In this document: piece by piece, positions 34,136 to 43,387 of the stretch | How positions within the stretch are numbered: position 1 is the first letter of the stretch | How the letters are laid out: each line of letters starts with the position of its first letter | Position numbers and translations under genes: made by a program | The notes under the pieces: model-generated | Told to the model about the DNA's origin: nothing | The model's input: the letters and a program-made list of their open reading frames with translations, nothing else | The model's database searches: none | DNA from: Galbibacter kalidii | GTDB lineage: Bacteria > Bacteroidota > Bacteroidia > Flavobacteriales > Flavobacteriaceae | DNA: 64,000 nt | NCBI RefSeq assembly: GCF_026241135.1 | Contig: NZ_JAPFGA010000003.1 | Coordinates: 1 to 64,000 of the forward strand | Direction of reading: 5' to 3'

Positions 34136-34338
34136 ATATCATCGGTGTCGATTACGGTTGTTTTACCATCTGCTATTTCTTTTTCTGATTGACGTATTTT
34201 AGCAACAAATTTTGGGTCATAGGGACTCTTCCCTACTACTTCTACACCTTTTCTTTCATTTATAAAATACTCCAGTATAGCCTTAAAGGCTTTCCCTGCT
34301 TTTGTACGCTCGTTTATTTTTATGGTGATTGTTGCCAT
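34111..34338 (-). CDS. Antitoxin of the second YoeB-type pair
   Basis: The 75-residue acidic protein precedes and overlaps the toxin gene. The first 25 residues (M-A-T-I-T-I-K-I-N-E-R-T-K-A-G-K-A) resemble the antitoxin at 1447-1641, but the remainder has a different length and sequence, ending D-D-I-W-G-S-L-G-L-K. The N-terminal part is probably the DNA-binding/dimer half and the tail the toxin-binding half. A TATCTTTG sequence on the minus strand at 34355-34362, 17 bases upstream, is a likely promoter minus-7 element. Confidence 0.85.
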   Translation of the reverse strand: MATITIKINERTKAGKAFKAILEYFINERKGVEVVGKSPYDPKFVAKIRQSEKEIADGKTTVIDTDDIWGSLGLK

Positions 34339-34401
34339 TTTTTTACCCTTTTAACAAAGATAATAATTTTCACCAGATACTATTCCATATAGAAATTATC
34401 C

Positions 34402-34956
34402 CTAAAAAAGAAATGAAGTCAGTTTTAAACGCAGGTTTTTTAATGCGTGCGATATATGGGTTTCCACCGTTCGTTTAGAGATATTAAGTTGGTTGGCTAT
34501 CTCGGCATTGGTCAGTTGTTCTTCCCTGCTCATGGTAAATACTTCCCGACAGCGATCGGGCAATTCCTGAATGGAATCGGAAACCAAATGCCGGGTTTGG
34601 TCAAAAATCAGCTGTTCGTCTGCATGATTACCTGAAGATATTTCCTGCAAATATTCCTTGTGTTCTTCTGTTAAAGGTGTTTTTCGTAATTCTTTAAAAA
34701 CCCTAAATTTGATCGCCTGTTTCAAATAGGCTTCTATGTTGGTATTCTCTATTTTATTCCTACGCTCCCAAAAGCCAATCCATACCTCCTGCACCATATC
34801 CTTTGCCGTGTCTTCATGACCAATGATGGATTTTGCCGTCACATAAAGCGATTCCCAATAACGATCAAAAAGACAATGAAAGGCTTTTTCATCATCTTTT
34901 TTTATGCGGTTCATTAATTGATCGGTCGTTTTTTCCTGGAGGGTTTTCATTAGCAT
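34402..34956 (-). CDS. ECF RNA polymerase sigma factor
   Basis: The 184-residue extracytoplasmic-function sigma factor has sigma region 2 at about 15-85 (F-H-C-L-F-D-R-Y-W-E-S-L, D-M-V-Q-E-V-W-I-G-F-W) and region 4 at about 120-180 (L-P-D-R-C-R-E-V-F-T-M-S, with the helix-turn-helix N-A-E-I-A-N-Q-L-N-I-S-K-R-T-V-E-T-H-I). It is the sigma-70/FpvI-type group that pairs with FecR and an STN-TonB receptor. Here it is encoded downstream of FecR-SusC-SusD-phosphoesterase rather than just before fecR. It has its own consensus promoter (34992-35023) directly after a terminator. ATGs at 34956 and 34950 are equally possible starts. Confidence 0.92.
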   Translation of the reverse strand: MLMKTLQEKTTDQLMNRIKKDDEKAFHCLFDRYWESLYVTAKSIIGHEDTAKDMVQEVWIGFWERRNKIENTNIEAYLKQAIKFRVFKELRKTPLTEEHKEYLQEISSGNHADEQLIFDQTRHLVSDSIQELPDRCREVFTMSREEQLTNAEIANQLNISKRTVETHISHALKNLRLKLTSFLF

Positions 34957-34991
34957 CAAATTAACTAAATCTGACGCTACTTTGGGTTAAG

Positions 34992-35023
34992 CAAACGTAA
35001 ACTTAAAGGAAAATAAAAAGCAA
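34992..35023 (-). promoter_or_regulatory. Promoter of the ECF sigma gene
   Basis: On the minus strand TTG (35023-35021), a 21-base spacer and TACGTTTG (34999-34992) form a bacteroidotal promoter. It begins at the edge of the preceding terminator, so the sigma gene can be expressed independently of the SusCD operon. Confidence 0.55.
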
Positions 35024-35045
35024 CCCCGTGGTGCTGCCACGGGGT
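35023..35045 (-). terminator. Terminator after the phosphoesterase gene
   Basis: ACCCCGTGG and CCACGGGGT form a perfect nine-base-pair stem with a five-base loop. On the minus strand it is followed by TTGCTTTTTATTTT. It closes the FecR-SusC-SusD-phosphoesterase transcript. Confidence 0.8.
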
Positions 35046-35132
35046 TTGAAAAAATCGAAATGAATGAAAACAATTTAAACGCTTACTTAAATCCACCCTC
35101 TTACAGTGCAATTCAGCGCTTACTCTTCAAAT

Positions 35133-36707
35133 TTATTTAGATTCCTCTAGTCTGTAACTGCTACTCGATGTGTAGGTGTTGCCAAACATATCGGTTGCTT
35201 TGACTTCTATTTTATGTTCACCGGCTTCTAATTTCACAGGGATTCCCCCTCTCCATAAATGCTTAGAATCAATAGGATTGGACGACCTTCTTCCTGGCAT
35301 CAACTCCTCTGCCAGATCCCATTCATACACCAAAGCTTCATACGACGGGTCTTGGGCTTCTAGATATTGCATGGGTTTCCATTCACCTTCATCAATACGG
35401 TACAACACCTCATCATTTTCACTTCCGATAAAGAAGTTGACATAAATACCCGCTTTTGTATTTCTGTCTTTGGCAACAACTTTGGGTGCGAAAATCTTCA
35501 TTTGATAGTCTTCCGGTTTTCCGGCTGCTTTATATTTCACATTGTATTGATTTCCATCAAAATGAATAAAAGCATATCCTTTAGGTGTTCCATCTCTCAT
35601 CACTGAAATTGGAATCCCGTTTTCGTCATGTTTTCCAGAGTACCAGTCGCCTGAAGTGGTACCCACATTATAATGATGGTGTGGATTGTTATGATGCCAC
35701 CCCTCCTCTTTTCCGAAGAAATCCTGTTTCTGGATGTGCGTATGTGCCGAAAGTGACAATGTATGCGGATAATCTTTCAGAAGATCAAACAATTTCTGAC
35801 GATCTTCATCTTTATATGGATCCCCATTGGATTCGCTAATAGGAATATGAAAGGCCAGCACTATCAAATGATCCTTGGGAACATATTTCAGGTCATTCTC
35901 CACAAATTTCAACTGATCATCCCTAAAGCCACCCCAATAACCCTTTCCGTCACGTGGGTCGGGATATAACACATCGTCCAAAACAATAAAGTGTACTTTT
36001 CCGTAGTTGAACGCATAATCAGCCGGACCAAAATGATCTTCGTAGGTCTCATCGGAAAGATGATCTTCCTTAGCATCAAAATTCAAGTCGTGGTTCCCCA
36101 AAAGATTATACCACGGAATACCAACATTCTTTACTGCTTCGATATAAGGATTGAATAAATCGAGATCGTTACCGACCAAATCGCCCATGCTTAAGCCAAA
36201 GGATACATTCTCAACTCCTTTTAATTCAGAAACGATTCCGCGGGCAAAATAATCCACTTCTTCAAGCGTGTATGGTTGCGGATCACCAAAAATAAGGACA
36301 GTGAAACGATCGTTTTCATCAGCAGGGATTAATCCAAAATCTACCGATCTTGGAAGTCTCCCCGTAGGCTCCACCCCTTTAAAATCTGTTTCGGGAGATC
36401 CTTTTGGCTTGTGGATGTAAAAGAATTGTGGCAGATTATCTTCATTGGTCCCTACCACATATCCGGAGGGTTTGATAACCGAAATAATGTTATCATCTCC
36501 TATCGGAAGTTCATATTTCCCACTACTATCGGTCAACACTACTTGTTCTCCGTTGGTTACCGCCACTTGTGCAATTCCTTTTTCCCTTCGGCTTTTTTTA
36601 CCATTTTGATCTGTGTCTTCATACACATAACCTTTAACGGTAGATTGTGCCATAGTTATAGTTGAAAATAGCAAGGCACCACCAAGTAATAATATTTTAG
36701 TCTTCAT
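35133..36707 (-). CDS. Secreted calcineurin-like metallophosphoesterase
   Basis: The 524-residue protein has a signal peptide (about 1-20), an N-terminal beta-sandwich (about 22-125), a binuclear metallophosphoesterase domain (about 133-350) and a C-terminal beta-rich domain (about 400-520). The five metal-ligand motifs are visible: F-G-D-P-Q, M-G-D-L-V-G, G-N-H-D, F-H-I-P and S-A-H-T-H. It is the Metallophos_N/Metallophos/Metallophos_C family. It is last in an operon with FecR, SusC and SusD, so the likely substrate is a phosphodiester or phosphorylated molecule bound by the SusCD pair and hydrolysed in the periplasm or at the surface. The substrate itself is not known. Confidence 0.9.
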   Translation of the reverse strand: MKTKILLLGGALLFSTITMAQSTVKGYVYEDTDQNGKKSRREKGIAQVAVTNGEQVVLTDSSGKYELPIGDDNIISVIKPSGYVVGTNEDNLPQFFYIHKPKGSPETDFKGVEPTGRLPRSVDFGLIPADENDRFTVLIFGDPQPYTLEEVDYFARGIVSELKGVENVSFGLSMGDLVGNDLDLFNPYIEAVKNVGIPWYNLLGNHDLNFDAKEDHLSDETYEDHFGPADYAFNYGKVHFIVLDDVLYPDPRDGKGYWGGFRDDQLKFVENDLKYVPKDHLIVLAFHIPISESNGDPYKDEDRQKLFDLLKDYPHTLSLSAHTHIQKQDFFGKEEGWHHNNPHHHYNVGTTSGDWYSGKHDENGIPISVMRDGTPKGYAFIHFDGNQYNVKYKAAGKPEDYQMKIFAPKVVAKDRNTKAGIYVNFFIGSENDEVLYRIDEGEWKPMQYLEAQDPSYEALVYEWDLAEELMPGRRSSNPIDSKHLWRGGIPVKLEAGEHKIEVKATDMFGNTYTSSSSYRLEESK

Positions 36708-36726
36708 CTGTTTTTATTATTTCAAT

Positions 36727-38160
36727 TTATTGATCCCACCAAACTTTAACATTGATCTCATCACCTCCCATTCGGTTGACAGCTTCTTGATAACTTTGAT
36801 GGTTTCTATCCGCTTCATCAATGGGGTAATAGAACCTTGAAGGTACCTCCGCGTTATTTTTCATCGTGGGTGATGTAGGCAACTGGGGAAGTCCTGTTCT
36901 TCTGTGTTCAAACCACGCTTGGTAATCTGTAAAGAACAATCCGAAATACTTTTGGAGCATAATACGTTCCAAGCTACCATCATAGGAGGTAAATTCACTG
37001 TCAAAATAATTTTCAGGCACCTCTTCTCCCCACATTTCGATAGCTGCTCTTACGGCATTTTCATAATGTACTTCTGCATCAGCTGTATATCCTCTTTGTG
37101 CCATTTCAGCTTTGATAAACTCAACTTCTGAATAGCTTAAAATCGGAATAATGAGCGGTTCTTCTGCCAAATCCCTAAGAACTCCTGAAGCTGTAGCTAT
37201 GCTGTCGTGAAGTGGCTCATTTACAAAATCTATCGGTTCTCCAATATATCCGTAATCTTCATTGTTCAATCCTCTTGCTACAGAAGCATACACCCCTCTT
37301 CTCGGATCTTCAAAATTGTTAAGGTTGTCGATGAAAAATTCTGAATAATATCTGAACACCCCGAAATCCTGAGGACGGTCCCAAGGAGATAGCAAAGGAG
37401 CCTCTCCTGTGACCTGTAATACAGCCGCATCTTCGTTAGTTGTAAAAACCGGGTACTTGCCCGGATCATTGAGCATAGCCATTATTTTCTGAAACGCATT
37501 GGTCTCTGAGCGGTTGGAAACACGAAGCAACAGTCTAAGATGTAGGGAATTGGTAAATTTTCTCCATTTGGTCACATCATTATCAAACAGAATATCACTG
37601 ACATAAATCATTCCTGTCTCCTCATTATATAAAGTATTTGCCTGCTCCAAGTCGGCCAGTATTTGGGTGTAAATATCCTCTTGTGGCGTAAATTCAGGAT
37701 ACCAAACATCCTCTTCTGCCCCCAAAGCTTCCATCATGGGAACATCACCAAAGGTGTCTGTCAAAATGGAATAAGCGTAGGCTCTAAGAGTTAAGGCTAT
37801 TGCCTGGTAATTTGGCATTTCATCACGAACGGCTGCAATTTCCATCTCTTTTATATTGTTGAGCCATTTGTAATAATCATTCCACAGACCGGCACCGATG
37901 TTCTGGTCGAGATCGTAATAAGCCGGTGCATTGATAAAATCGTCTGTTCGCATGAACATCTGCATCAATGGAGCGCCTACATTGCGTACTTGAACTCCAT
38001 TTCTTGTTGCAAATCCGTAAATAACAGGGTTAAGTGTGCTCCCTGCTGTCACTTCCTTGAGATTATTCGGATTTGTATTTGTTTCTTCAAAATCTTTTGT
38101 ACAAGCTACCGTCAAAAAACACAGGTAACATAGCAAAACTGTAAATTTTATAAACTTCAT
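36727..38160 (-). CDS. SusD/RagB-like surface lipoprotein
   Basis: The 477-residue lipoprotein has a signal ending L-T-V-A-C with Cys20 as acylation site. A typical mature start follows (C-T-K-D-F-E-E-T-N-T-N-P-N-N-L). The body has the helical TPR-like SusD_2 organisation with a conserved W-W-D-Q at the C-terminus. It caps the SusC barrel and binds substrate at the surface. It follows susC by 19 bases. SusD_2-type proteins often accompany non-glycan substrates such as peptides or phosphorylated compounds; the phosphoesterase gene next door supports the latter. Confidence 0.92.
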   Translation of the reverse strand: MKFIKFTVLLCYLCFLTVACTKDFEETNTNPNNLKEVTAGSTLNPVIYGFATRNGVQVRNVGAPLMQMFMRTDDFINAPAYYDLDQNIGAGLWNDYYKWLNNIKEMEIAAVRDEMPNYQAIALTLRAYAYSILTDTFGDVPMMEALGAEEDVWYPEFTPQEDIYTQILADLEQANTLYNEETGMIYVSDILFDNDVTKWRKFTNSLHLRLLLRVSNRSETNAFQKIMAMLNDPGKYPVFTTNEDAAVLQVTGEAPLLSPWDRPQDFGVFRYYSEFFIDNLNNFEDPRRGVYASVARGLNNEDYGYIGEPIDFVNEPLHDSIATASGVLRDLAEEPLIIPILSYSEVEFIKAEMAQRGYTADAEVHYENAVRAAIEMWGEEVPENYFDSEFTSYDGSLERIMLQKYFGLFFTDYQAWFEHRRTGLPQLPTSPTMKNNAEVPSRFYYPIDEADRNHQSYQEAVNRMGGDEINVKVWWDQ

Positions 38161-38179
38161 TCTTCTTTTCTTTTTTTGG

Positions 38180-41100
38180 TTAAAACCCTATTTTAATATT
38201 CATCCCAAATTCAGTTGGCACAGGCATTTGCCCAACCTCAACACCTGGGTGCATATTGGTTCCTCCTGCCAATCCTGCCACTTCAGGATCATAAATCGGG
38301 AAGTCAGAAATAACAGCTAAGTTTCTTCCGTACAACGATAAAGTCAAGTTGTTTAATCCGGTGTTTTTCAAAAACCTCTTAGTAAAATTATATTCCAAGG
38401 TAACCTCCCTCAACTTTATAAAAGAAGCATCAAAAGAGTTAGCTTCAGTATTTGCCAATGGCCAATGCACATTATAATATTCTGCAATGGGTATGGGGGT
38501 GGTGTTCGGTGAATACGTACCATCACCATTATCAACGACTCCCTGCCCCACTAGCTCTCCTTCATCTCTACCTACCAAGGTGTGTTTCAACTTTCCTTGT
38601 TGTGTTGTTTTGTGATGGGTATGTGAATAAATCATCCCTCCATATTTTCCATCTATCACTGCACTCAACCTAAAGTTTTTATACTGAAAGGAATTTATAA
38701 ACCCGGCTACCCATTTAGGTTGGGTGTCACCTACATAAATAATATCGTCTGTCATCAGTGGAAAACCGTCTTCATTATACAAGACCTCTCCATCTGGTGA
38801 ACGCTGAAAACCTCGTCCATAAAGTGCTGCCGGAGAACCCCCTTCTTCTGCTACAAGACGTGCCCCTGAGGAACTCAACAATTGGAATCTGCCTTCTTCC
38901 GCATTTTCATGGAGCGACAATACCTTTCCTTCATTCTTAGCCCATGTAAGGGTGGTGTTCCATTTAAAGTTCGGTGTTTTAACAGGAGTGAGATCCAGCA
39001 TTAATTCCACCCCTCGGTTTTGTACCTCACCGGCATTAATGGCGACACTGCTATAACCTGAAGATCGGGGAAGTGGAGCTGTCATAATCTGGTTTTTTGT
39101 GGTAGCCTGATATACCGTAGCATCCAATTTCAACCGATTGTCGAACATGCGGAAGTCCAAACCGAGTTCCGTGTTAGTGGTTATTTCTGGTTTTAAATTG
39201 GTATTATAAAGTGATGTCGGTGCAATAGCTGAACCTGGGTAGTCACTTCTCCCGTAATATTTATTCGTCTTATAGCGATTTCCAAACTGTCCTGCTCCCC
39301 CTACCTGAGCTACAGAGGCTCTTAGTTTTACAAAGCTGACCACCTCCGACATACTGAACATCTCACTTAAAATTATCGCAGTACTTGCAGAGGGAAAGAA
39401 ATAGGATTGGTTCCCTTCCGGAAGCATGCTATTCCAGTCGTTTCTACCGGTGATATCGAGAAACACTTTGTCTTGCCACCCCAAACTCACCATTCCATAC
39501 AGACTGTTTACCTTATTAAACCCATCGAACTTACTGGTGAAAAGTTGAGACCCATTAACCAAGTTGTATTCCCCTGGAATTTCTAATCCTTCTGCCCATG
39601 AATCTTGACGCAAGTATTTATAATCAAGACTGTTACCTCCAAAATTAACATTCAATTCAAAGTTCTCAAAATCATTGGCATAATTCAGTAAGAAGTCCGT
39701 GTTTATTTCTTGCTTAAAAACATTGGTTTTTCTATAATACCCACGTGGGTAACGGTTTATATCGTATGGTCGTTCTTGATCCATATTCTTGTTATAGGTG
39801 TTCAACGCTCCTCGAAGCATTAAACTCACATGAGGAAACAGGTCTATATCCATTTTAAAATTCCCGGTCACCGAATTCTGGTCCAAGCTATTTTGGATTT
39901 CATATACCATGGCATACGGGTTGTCTATATAGCTACTATAAGGTCGGATCATATCGACCTGTTCCTGTCCTTTTTTCCAGATAGGCTCATACCATGCCAA
40001 GTCAACACTGGGATTTTGAAAAATCATAAAGTAAGCGATGGAGTGATTGTTATATCCTTGTCCGGGGAGGTTATCGCTCGTTTTTTTACGATAATTCACC
40101 ACAGAAGTCAATCTGACACGTTCTGAAACTTGGTAATTGGCATTTACGGAAAGGGATGTTTGCTCAAATCCCGTATTGGGCATAATCCAATCATTCTTTG
40201 TGCGCGTGATAGATCCTCTCATGGAACCTTTATCACCTCCACCTTGGATGGATATGTTCTGAGTCTGCGTCACCCCAGTACGCCAAAAATCGCTTCTGTT
40301 ATTTTTATACGGTCTCCAAAGTTGACGCTCTAATGACTGCCCTTCAACTTCAGGGTCATACTGATAGTAATATTGCCCGTCAAACTTAGGTCCAAATGCA
40401 CTACTACTTCCCCCAGTACTTCTTCCGTCTTCTGACGCCCCATAAGTATAATACAGGCGATCGTTATACGGCACCGGATTTCCATTTTCATCAGTTTCCG
40501 GTTTTACATAACTCCCTTTTCCACTTCCTTGTCCATATTCATATTGCCAGTCAGGAGTACGGGTGATAACGTCAAACTTCGTATTTGAGCTAATGGTCAC
40601 CCCTAATCCTTTTTGTTTTTTCCCGGATTTAGTGGTGATCACAACCGCCCCATTGGCTGCTTGATATCCATATAATGCAGATGCCGCAGGTCCTTTTAGC
40701 ACAGAAATATCTTCAATATCATCAGGATTAAGATCGGAAATCGCATTTCCATAGTCTACCGGGGTATCATTGCTGGCAGCCCCTCCCATATAACCATTGG
40801 ATGCTCCCGAACCGGGAAATTCGTTTTGAATCGGAATTCCATCAATAACAATCAGTGCCCCATTATTTCCGGGATCTAAAGAGTTATTCCCTCTGAGGAT
40901 TACTTGTTGAGAGCTGATAGGTCCTCCAAGACCATTGATCGTCAATCCGGGAACTTTACCCCTCAAGGCCTCAGACCAGTTGTTGGGTCTGGCATCGGTA
41001 AGTTGTTCCGAAGATACCGTTTGTTGTACAAATCCCAATTTCTTTTCTTCTCTTTTTATTCCTAAAGCAGTTACAACGACTTCATCTAACTGAGAAACAT

Positions 41101-41713
41101 CTTGCTGAAGCTCAATTTGGTAAAAATCCTCATCTCCTACGGTTACTGTTCCTTCGGAAAAACCTACATAAGTGACTCTCAAAACATCGCCTTTACTAGC
41201 ATTGATGGTAAAATTCCCGCTAAAATCGGTTACTACTCCCGAAGTGGCATCATTTACCTGAACCGTAGCCCCCGGTAAGGGCACTCCGTCTTGATCGGTA
41301 ACCACACCTGTTACAGTCATTTGCTCTATGACCTGTATTTTTTCACGAATAGGGAATTTCTTTATTTTCGATACACTGATGAGCTCGTTTACGCGATAAA
41401 AGCGTAATTGTTCATCTTTGGAGATCGCTTCCAATAAATGAAGCAAATTAACCTCTCCTGAAAGTGTTTCCACAGAAGCTGATAAGTCCAATTGTTCTTC
41501 GGAAACAACAAAATTATATGCGGTGTTCTCTTCTATAAAACGGAAGAGCTCTTCAAGTTTATAGTTACTCTTGTTTAAAACAATATTCGATTTTCTCAAT
41601 GCCTGTCCGTTCATCTCGGTGGCAAACAAACCATGTAATCCTAAAACGATTACTATGTATAAGGAAGAAATACGCATAATGAGTTTATGCCATTTATAAG
41701 CGTTTTTTTTCAT
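38180..41713 (-). CDS. STN-domain SusC/RagA-type TonB-dependent transporter
   Basis: The 1177-residue outer-membrane transporter has a signal/anchor (about 1-33), an STN domain at about 45-115, a carboxypeptidase-like domain at about 130-210, a plug with the family box Q-L-D-E-V-V-V-T-A-L-G-I near 205-225, and a C-terminal barrel ending N-I-K-I-G-F. The STN domain is the signalling part that talks to FecR (gene upstream at 41826-42773), so transport should trigger the ECF sigma factor. It pairs with the downstream SusD. Confidence 0.95.
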   Translation of the reverse strand: MKKNAYKWHKLIMRISSLYIVIVLGLHGLFATEMNGQALRKSNIVLNKSNYKLEELFRFIEENTAYNFVVSEEQLDLSASVETLSGEVNLLHLLEAISKDEQLRFYRVNELISVSKIKKFPIREKIQVIEQMTVTGVVTDQDGVPLPGATVQVNDATSGVVTDFSGNFTINASKGDVLRVTYVGFSEGTVTVGDEDFYQIELQQDVSQLDEVVVTALGIKREEKKLGFVQQTVSSEQLTDARPNNWSEALRGKVPGLTINGLGGPISSQQVILRGNNSLDPGNNGALIVIDGIPIQNEFPGSGASNGYMGGAASNDTPVDYGNAISDLNPDDIEDISVLKGPAASALYGYQAANGAVVITTKSGKKQKGLGVTISSNTKFDVITRTPDWQYEYGQGSGKGSYVKPETDENGNPVPYNDRLYYTYGASEDGRSTGGSSSAFGPKFDGQYYYQYDPEVEGQSLERQLWRPYKNNRSDFWRTGVTQTQNISIQGGGDKGSMRGSITRTKNDWIMPNTGFEQTSLSVNANYQVSERVRLTSVVNYRKKTSDNLPGQGYNNHSIAYFMIFQNPSVDLAWYEPIWKKGQEQVDMIRPYSSYIDNPYAMVYEIQNSLDQNSVTGNFKMDIDLFPHVSLMLRGALNTYNKNMDQERPYDINRYPRGYYRKTNVFKQEINTDFLLNYANDFENFELNVNFGGNSLDYKYLRQDSWAEGLEIPGEYNLVNGSQLFTSKFDGFNKVNSLYGMVSLGWQDKVFLDITGRNDWNSMLPEGNQSYFFPSASTAIILSEMFSMSEVVSFVKLRASVAQVGGAGQFGNRYKTNKYYGRSDYPGSAIAPTSLYNTNLKPEITTNTELGLDFRMFDNRLKLDATVYQATTKNQIMTAPLPRSSGYSSVAINAGEVQNRGVELMLDLTPVKTPNFKWNTTLTWAKNEGKVLSLHENAEEGRFQLLSSSGARLVAEEGGSPAALYGRGFQRSPDGEVLYNEDGFPLMTDDIIYVGDTQPKWVAGFINSFQYKNFRLSAVIDGKYGGMIYSHTHHKTTQQGKLKHTLVGRDEGELVGQGVVDNGDGTYSPNTTPIPIAEYYNVHWPLANTEANSFDASFIKLREVTLEYNFTKRFLKNTGLNNLTLSLYGRNLAVISDFPIYDPEVAGLAGGTNMHPGVEVGQMPVPTEFGMNIKIGF

Positions 41714-41798
41714 ATTTTTATTGCGGTTTAATCAATTAACATTTATTTGATTTGTGTTTTTCTGATACATTTAAAAACTTGTTATGGTTATTCTGACG

Positions 41799-41822
41799 AA
41801 GGAAGTGTTGCTGCACTTCCTT
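41799..41822 (-). terminator. Hairpin between fecR and susC
   Basis: AAGGAAGTG and CACTTCCTT form a perfect nine-base-pair stem with a TTGCTG loop. The long T run lies on the plus-strand side, so as a minus-strand terminator after fecR it is weak. It could attenuate or process the fecR-susC transcript. Confidence 0.5.
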
Positions 41823-41825
41823 TTT

Positions 41826-42773
41826 TTATTCCTTTATGTTTTCATTGTCTTGTTGAGGGTTATAGATTAATATTTGGTTTTTAAGTGTTCGTTTATACTT
41901 AAGGTTTATCGTCTCTGTAACAGCAAGTAAAATTGACGTCAGGCTTTGGTTTTTGAAAGTTCCACTCACCCTCACATTTTCCATTTCGGAAGTGCTAAAC
42001 ATGATGGAAACACCAAATTTCTTTTCCAGCACCTCCCCTATTTCTTTTAAAGAAGTGTTGTCAAAACTGAGATTATCGGACATCCATAACAATTCGTTTT
42101 TAGGGTCAAAAGTTTCGGTGGTTATTTTCTTGTTGGTTAGATCAAAGCTTATTTTTTGTTTGGGTTTCAAAATTTTTGAAGCCCCTAACCCCTTTACATC
42201 TACTAAACCTTCTACCAATGAGACCGAAACCTCTTTTTTTGATGAATAAATATTGAACTGCGTTCCCAGTACCGTGGTCATCACCTCGTTGCTAGTCACT
42301 CTAAACGGTCGGTTTTTGTCTTTTTCCACCTTAAAAAAGGCCTCTCCGGTCAATTTCACCTGACGCTTATCTTTACTGAATTCTTCTGGAAACTCTAAAA
42401 TGCTGTTACGGTTTAAGGTCACTATACTCCCATCGGTAAGTGTGATCTCTTTTATTTCATTGTCTTTTGTAACAACTGTTGTATAAGAAGTGTTTTCCCC
42501 GGTAAAAGCGAACCAAGATATCAGGCTTATCCCAAGTATCACAATGATGGAAGCTGCTATACTGTACCAATTTACACCCTTGCTTCGAATATTTCTTTTA
42601 ACGCCTTTGTAGATATCTGCGTGAACTTGCTTTTTGTGCAATTCACCTTCAAAAACCGGCTTGTTTTTATGGATAAAATGATCACTAAACGCATCCAGCA
42701 ATGCCTTTTCTTTATGGCTTACCTTCCCGCTGTTGTATTTTTTTAAAAGTTTTTTAAACTCCTTTTCCTTCAT
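41826..42773 (-). CDS. FecR-family anti-sigma factor
   Basis: The 315-residue protein has a cytoplasmic anti-sigma part (about 1-70), one membrane helix at about 75-95, a FecR domain at about 105-200 (G-E-A-F-F-K-V, T-V-L-G-T-Q-F-N-I) and a DUF4974 domain at about 235-310. It would hold the ECF sigma factor inactive until the STN-SusC receptor signals. The ATG at 42773 is chosen; a TTG seven codons upstream is less likely. It is the first gene of the minus-strand operon, with its cognate sigma gene 7 kb away at the other end. Confidence 0.93.
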   Translation of the reverse strand: MKEKEFKKLLKKYNSGKVSHKEKALLDAFSDHFIHKNKPVFEGELHKKQVHADIYKGVKRNIRSKGVNWYSIAASIIVILGISLISWFAFTGENTSYTTVVTKDNEIKEITLTDGSIVTLNRNSILEFPEEFSKDKRQVKLTGEAFFKVEKDKNRPFRVTSNEVMTTVLGTQFNIYSSKKEVSVSLVEGLVDVKGLGASKILKPKQKISFDLTNKKITTETFDPKNELLWMSDNLSFDNTSLKEIGEVLEKKFGVSIMFSTSEMENVRVSGTFKNQSLTSILLAVTETINLKYKRTLKNQILIYNPQQDNENIKE

Positions 42774-42985
42774 GTGGTATGTATAGGTATTCAATTATAA
42801 ATACCTTATAACGACCGGTACACGTAGTTGAAAAACATCAAAAAACCTTTATTTAACCATTTGTTTATATAAGGAGCCCTCTTATTAAATTAAAGTTAAG
42901 GGATTTGATCCTTCAGCATAACCAATTATCTTTTTTTCATTTTAATAAATATAAAATGTTAAATCAATACTTCTTCATTTTTTTA

Positions 42986-43001
42986 CTCAACCGATTGAGT
43001 A
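42986..43001. promoter_or_regulatory. LacI-family operator candidate, copy A
   Basis: ACTCAACCGATTGAGT is a 16-bp palindrome centred on CG with only two mismatched positions, the usual form of LacI-family operators. A copy with one change lies at 46474-46489 in front of the lacI-type gene. The pair suggests control of the GH43 side and autoregulation. Confidence 0.75.
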
Positions 43002-43137
43002 ATTTTAAACAATCATTAAAAAAATATCTATAATGAAATAATAATCAGTTAGTTAAAAAAACATTATGAATACGATTGAATCCTTAAAAACAAAAAACTC
43101 CATAGCAACATATTATCTTAAAATTAGCACCCTATCT

Positions 43138-43193
43138 CATCATTTTTTTACTTTACTTATTAAGCTAAAAAACACCTAACACATTGTAAATCA
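43138..43193 (+). repeat. Duplicated promoter block, copy A
   Basis: This 56-base block (TCATTTTTTTACTTTACT...CTAACACATTGTAAA) matches 46626-46682 with few changes. The operator-to-block distance is 152-154 bases in both places, so the whole regulatory region appears duplicated. Confidence 0.75.
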
Positions 43194-43226
43194 GATGTTT
43201 TTTTAAAACTAACTAACAACAAAATC

Positions 43227-43310
43227 ATGAAACACTTAGTATTGCTAATTGCTTTATTGCTATCCACTTGTTTTGTACAAGCGCAAGATGCAGTCATTAA
43301 AGAAGACTAA
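43227..43310 (+). pseudogene. Orphan signal peptide ORF (27 residues)
   Basis: ATG opens a 27-codon frame encoding M-K-H-L-V-L-L-I-A-L-L-L-S-T-C-F-V-Q-A-Q followed by D-A-V-I-K-E-D and a stop. This is a perfect Sec signal peptide with a cleavage site but no mature protein. It is placed where a secreted protein gene would be expected after promoter copy A. It is most easily read as the remains of a truncated gene, though a small secreted peptide or a leader for translation of GH43 is possible. Confidence 0.5.
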
Positions 43311-43387
43311 AGTGACCCTACAGAAAAAGAACATATAGAATAAATCAACTAAATCATAACTTCAATTTCATTATTAAAATTTAAACA

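Larger units (their letters stand above)
42774..43387. other. Divergent intergenic region, fecR to GH43
   Basis: This stretch of 614 bases holds a LacI-type operator at 42986-43001, a promoter region (43138-43193) duplicated at 46626-46682, and a 27-codon signal-peptide ORF at 43227-43310. I found no full-consensus promoter for fecR. Confidence 0.6.

Noticed and set aside
34447-36665. Plus-strand frames opposite the sigma and phosphoesterase genes
   Set aside because: Shadows of genes with clear domains and catalytic motifs.
41799-41822. Plus-strand terminator ending a hidden gene
   Set aside because: No plus-strand gene precedes it; it is better seen as a hairpin in the fecR-susC gap.
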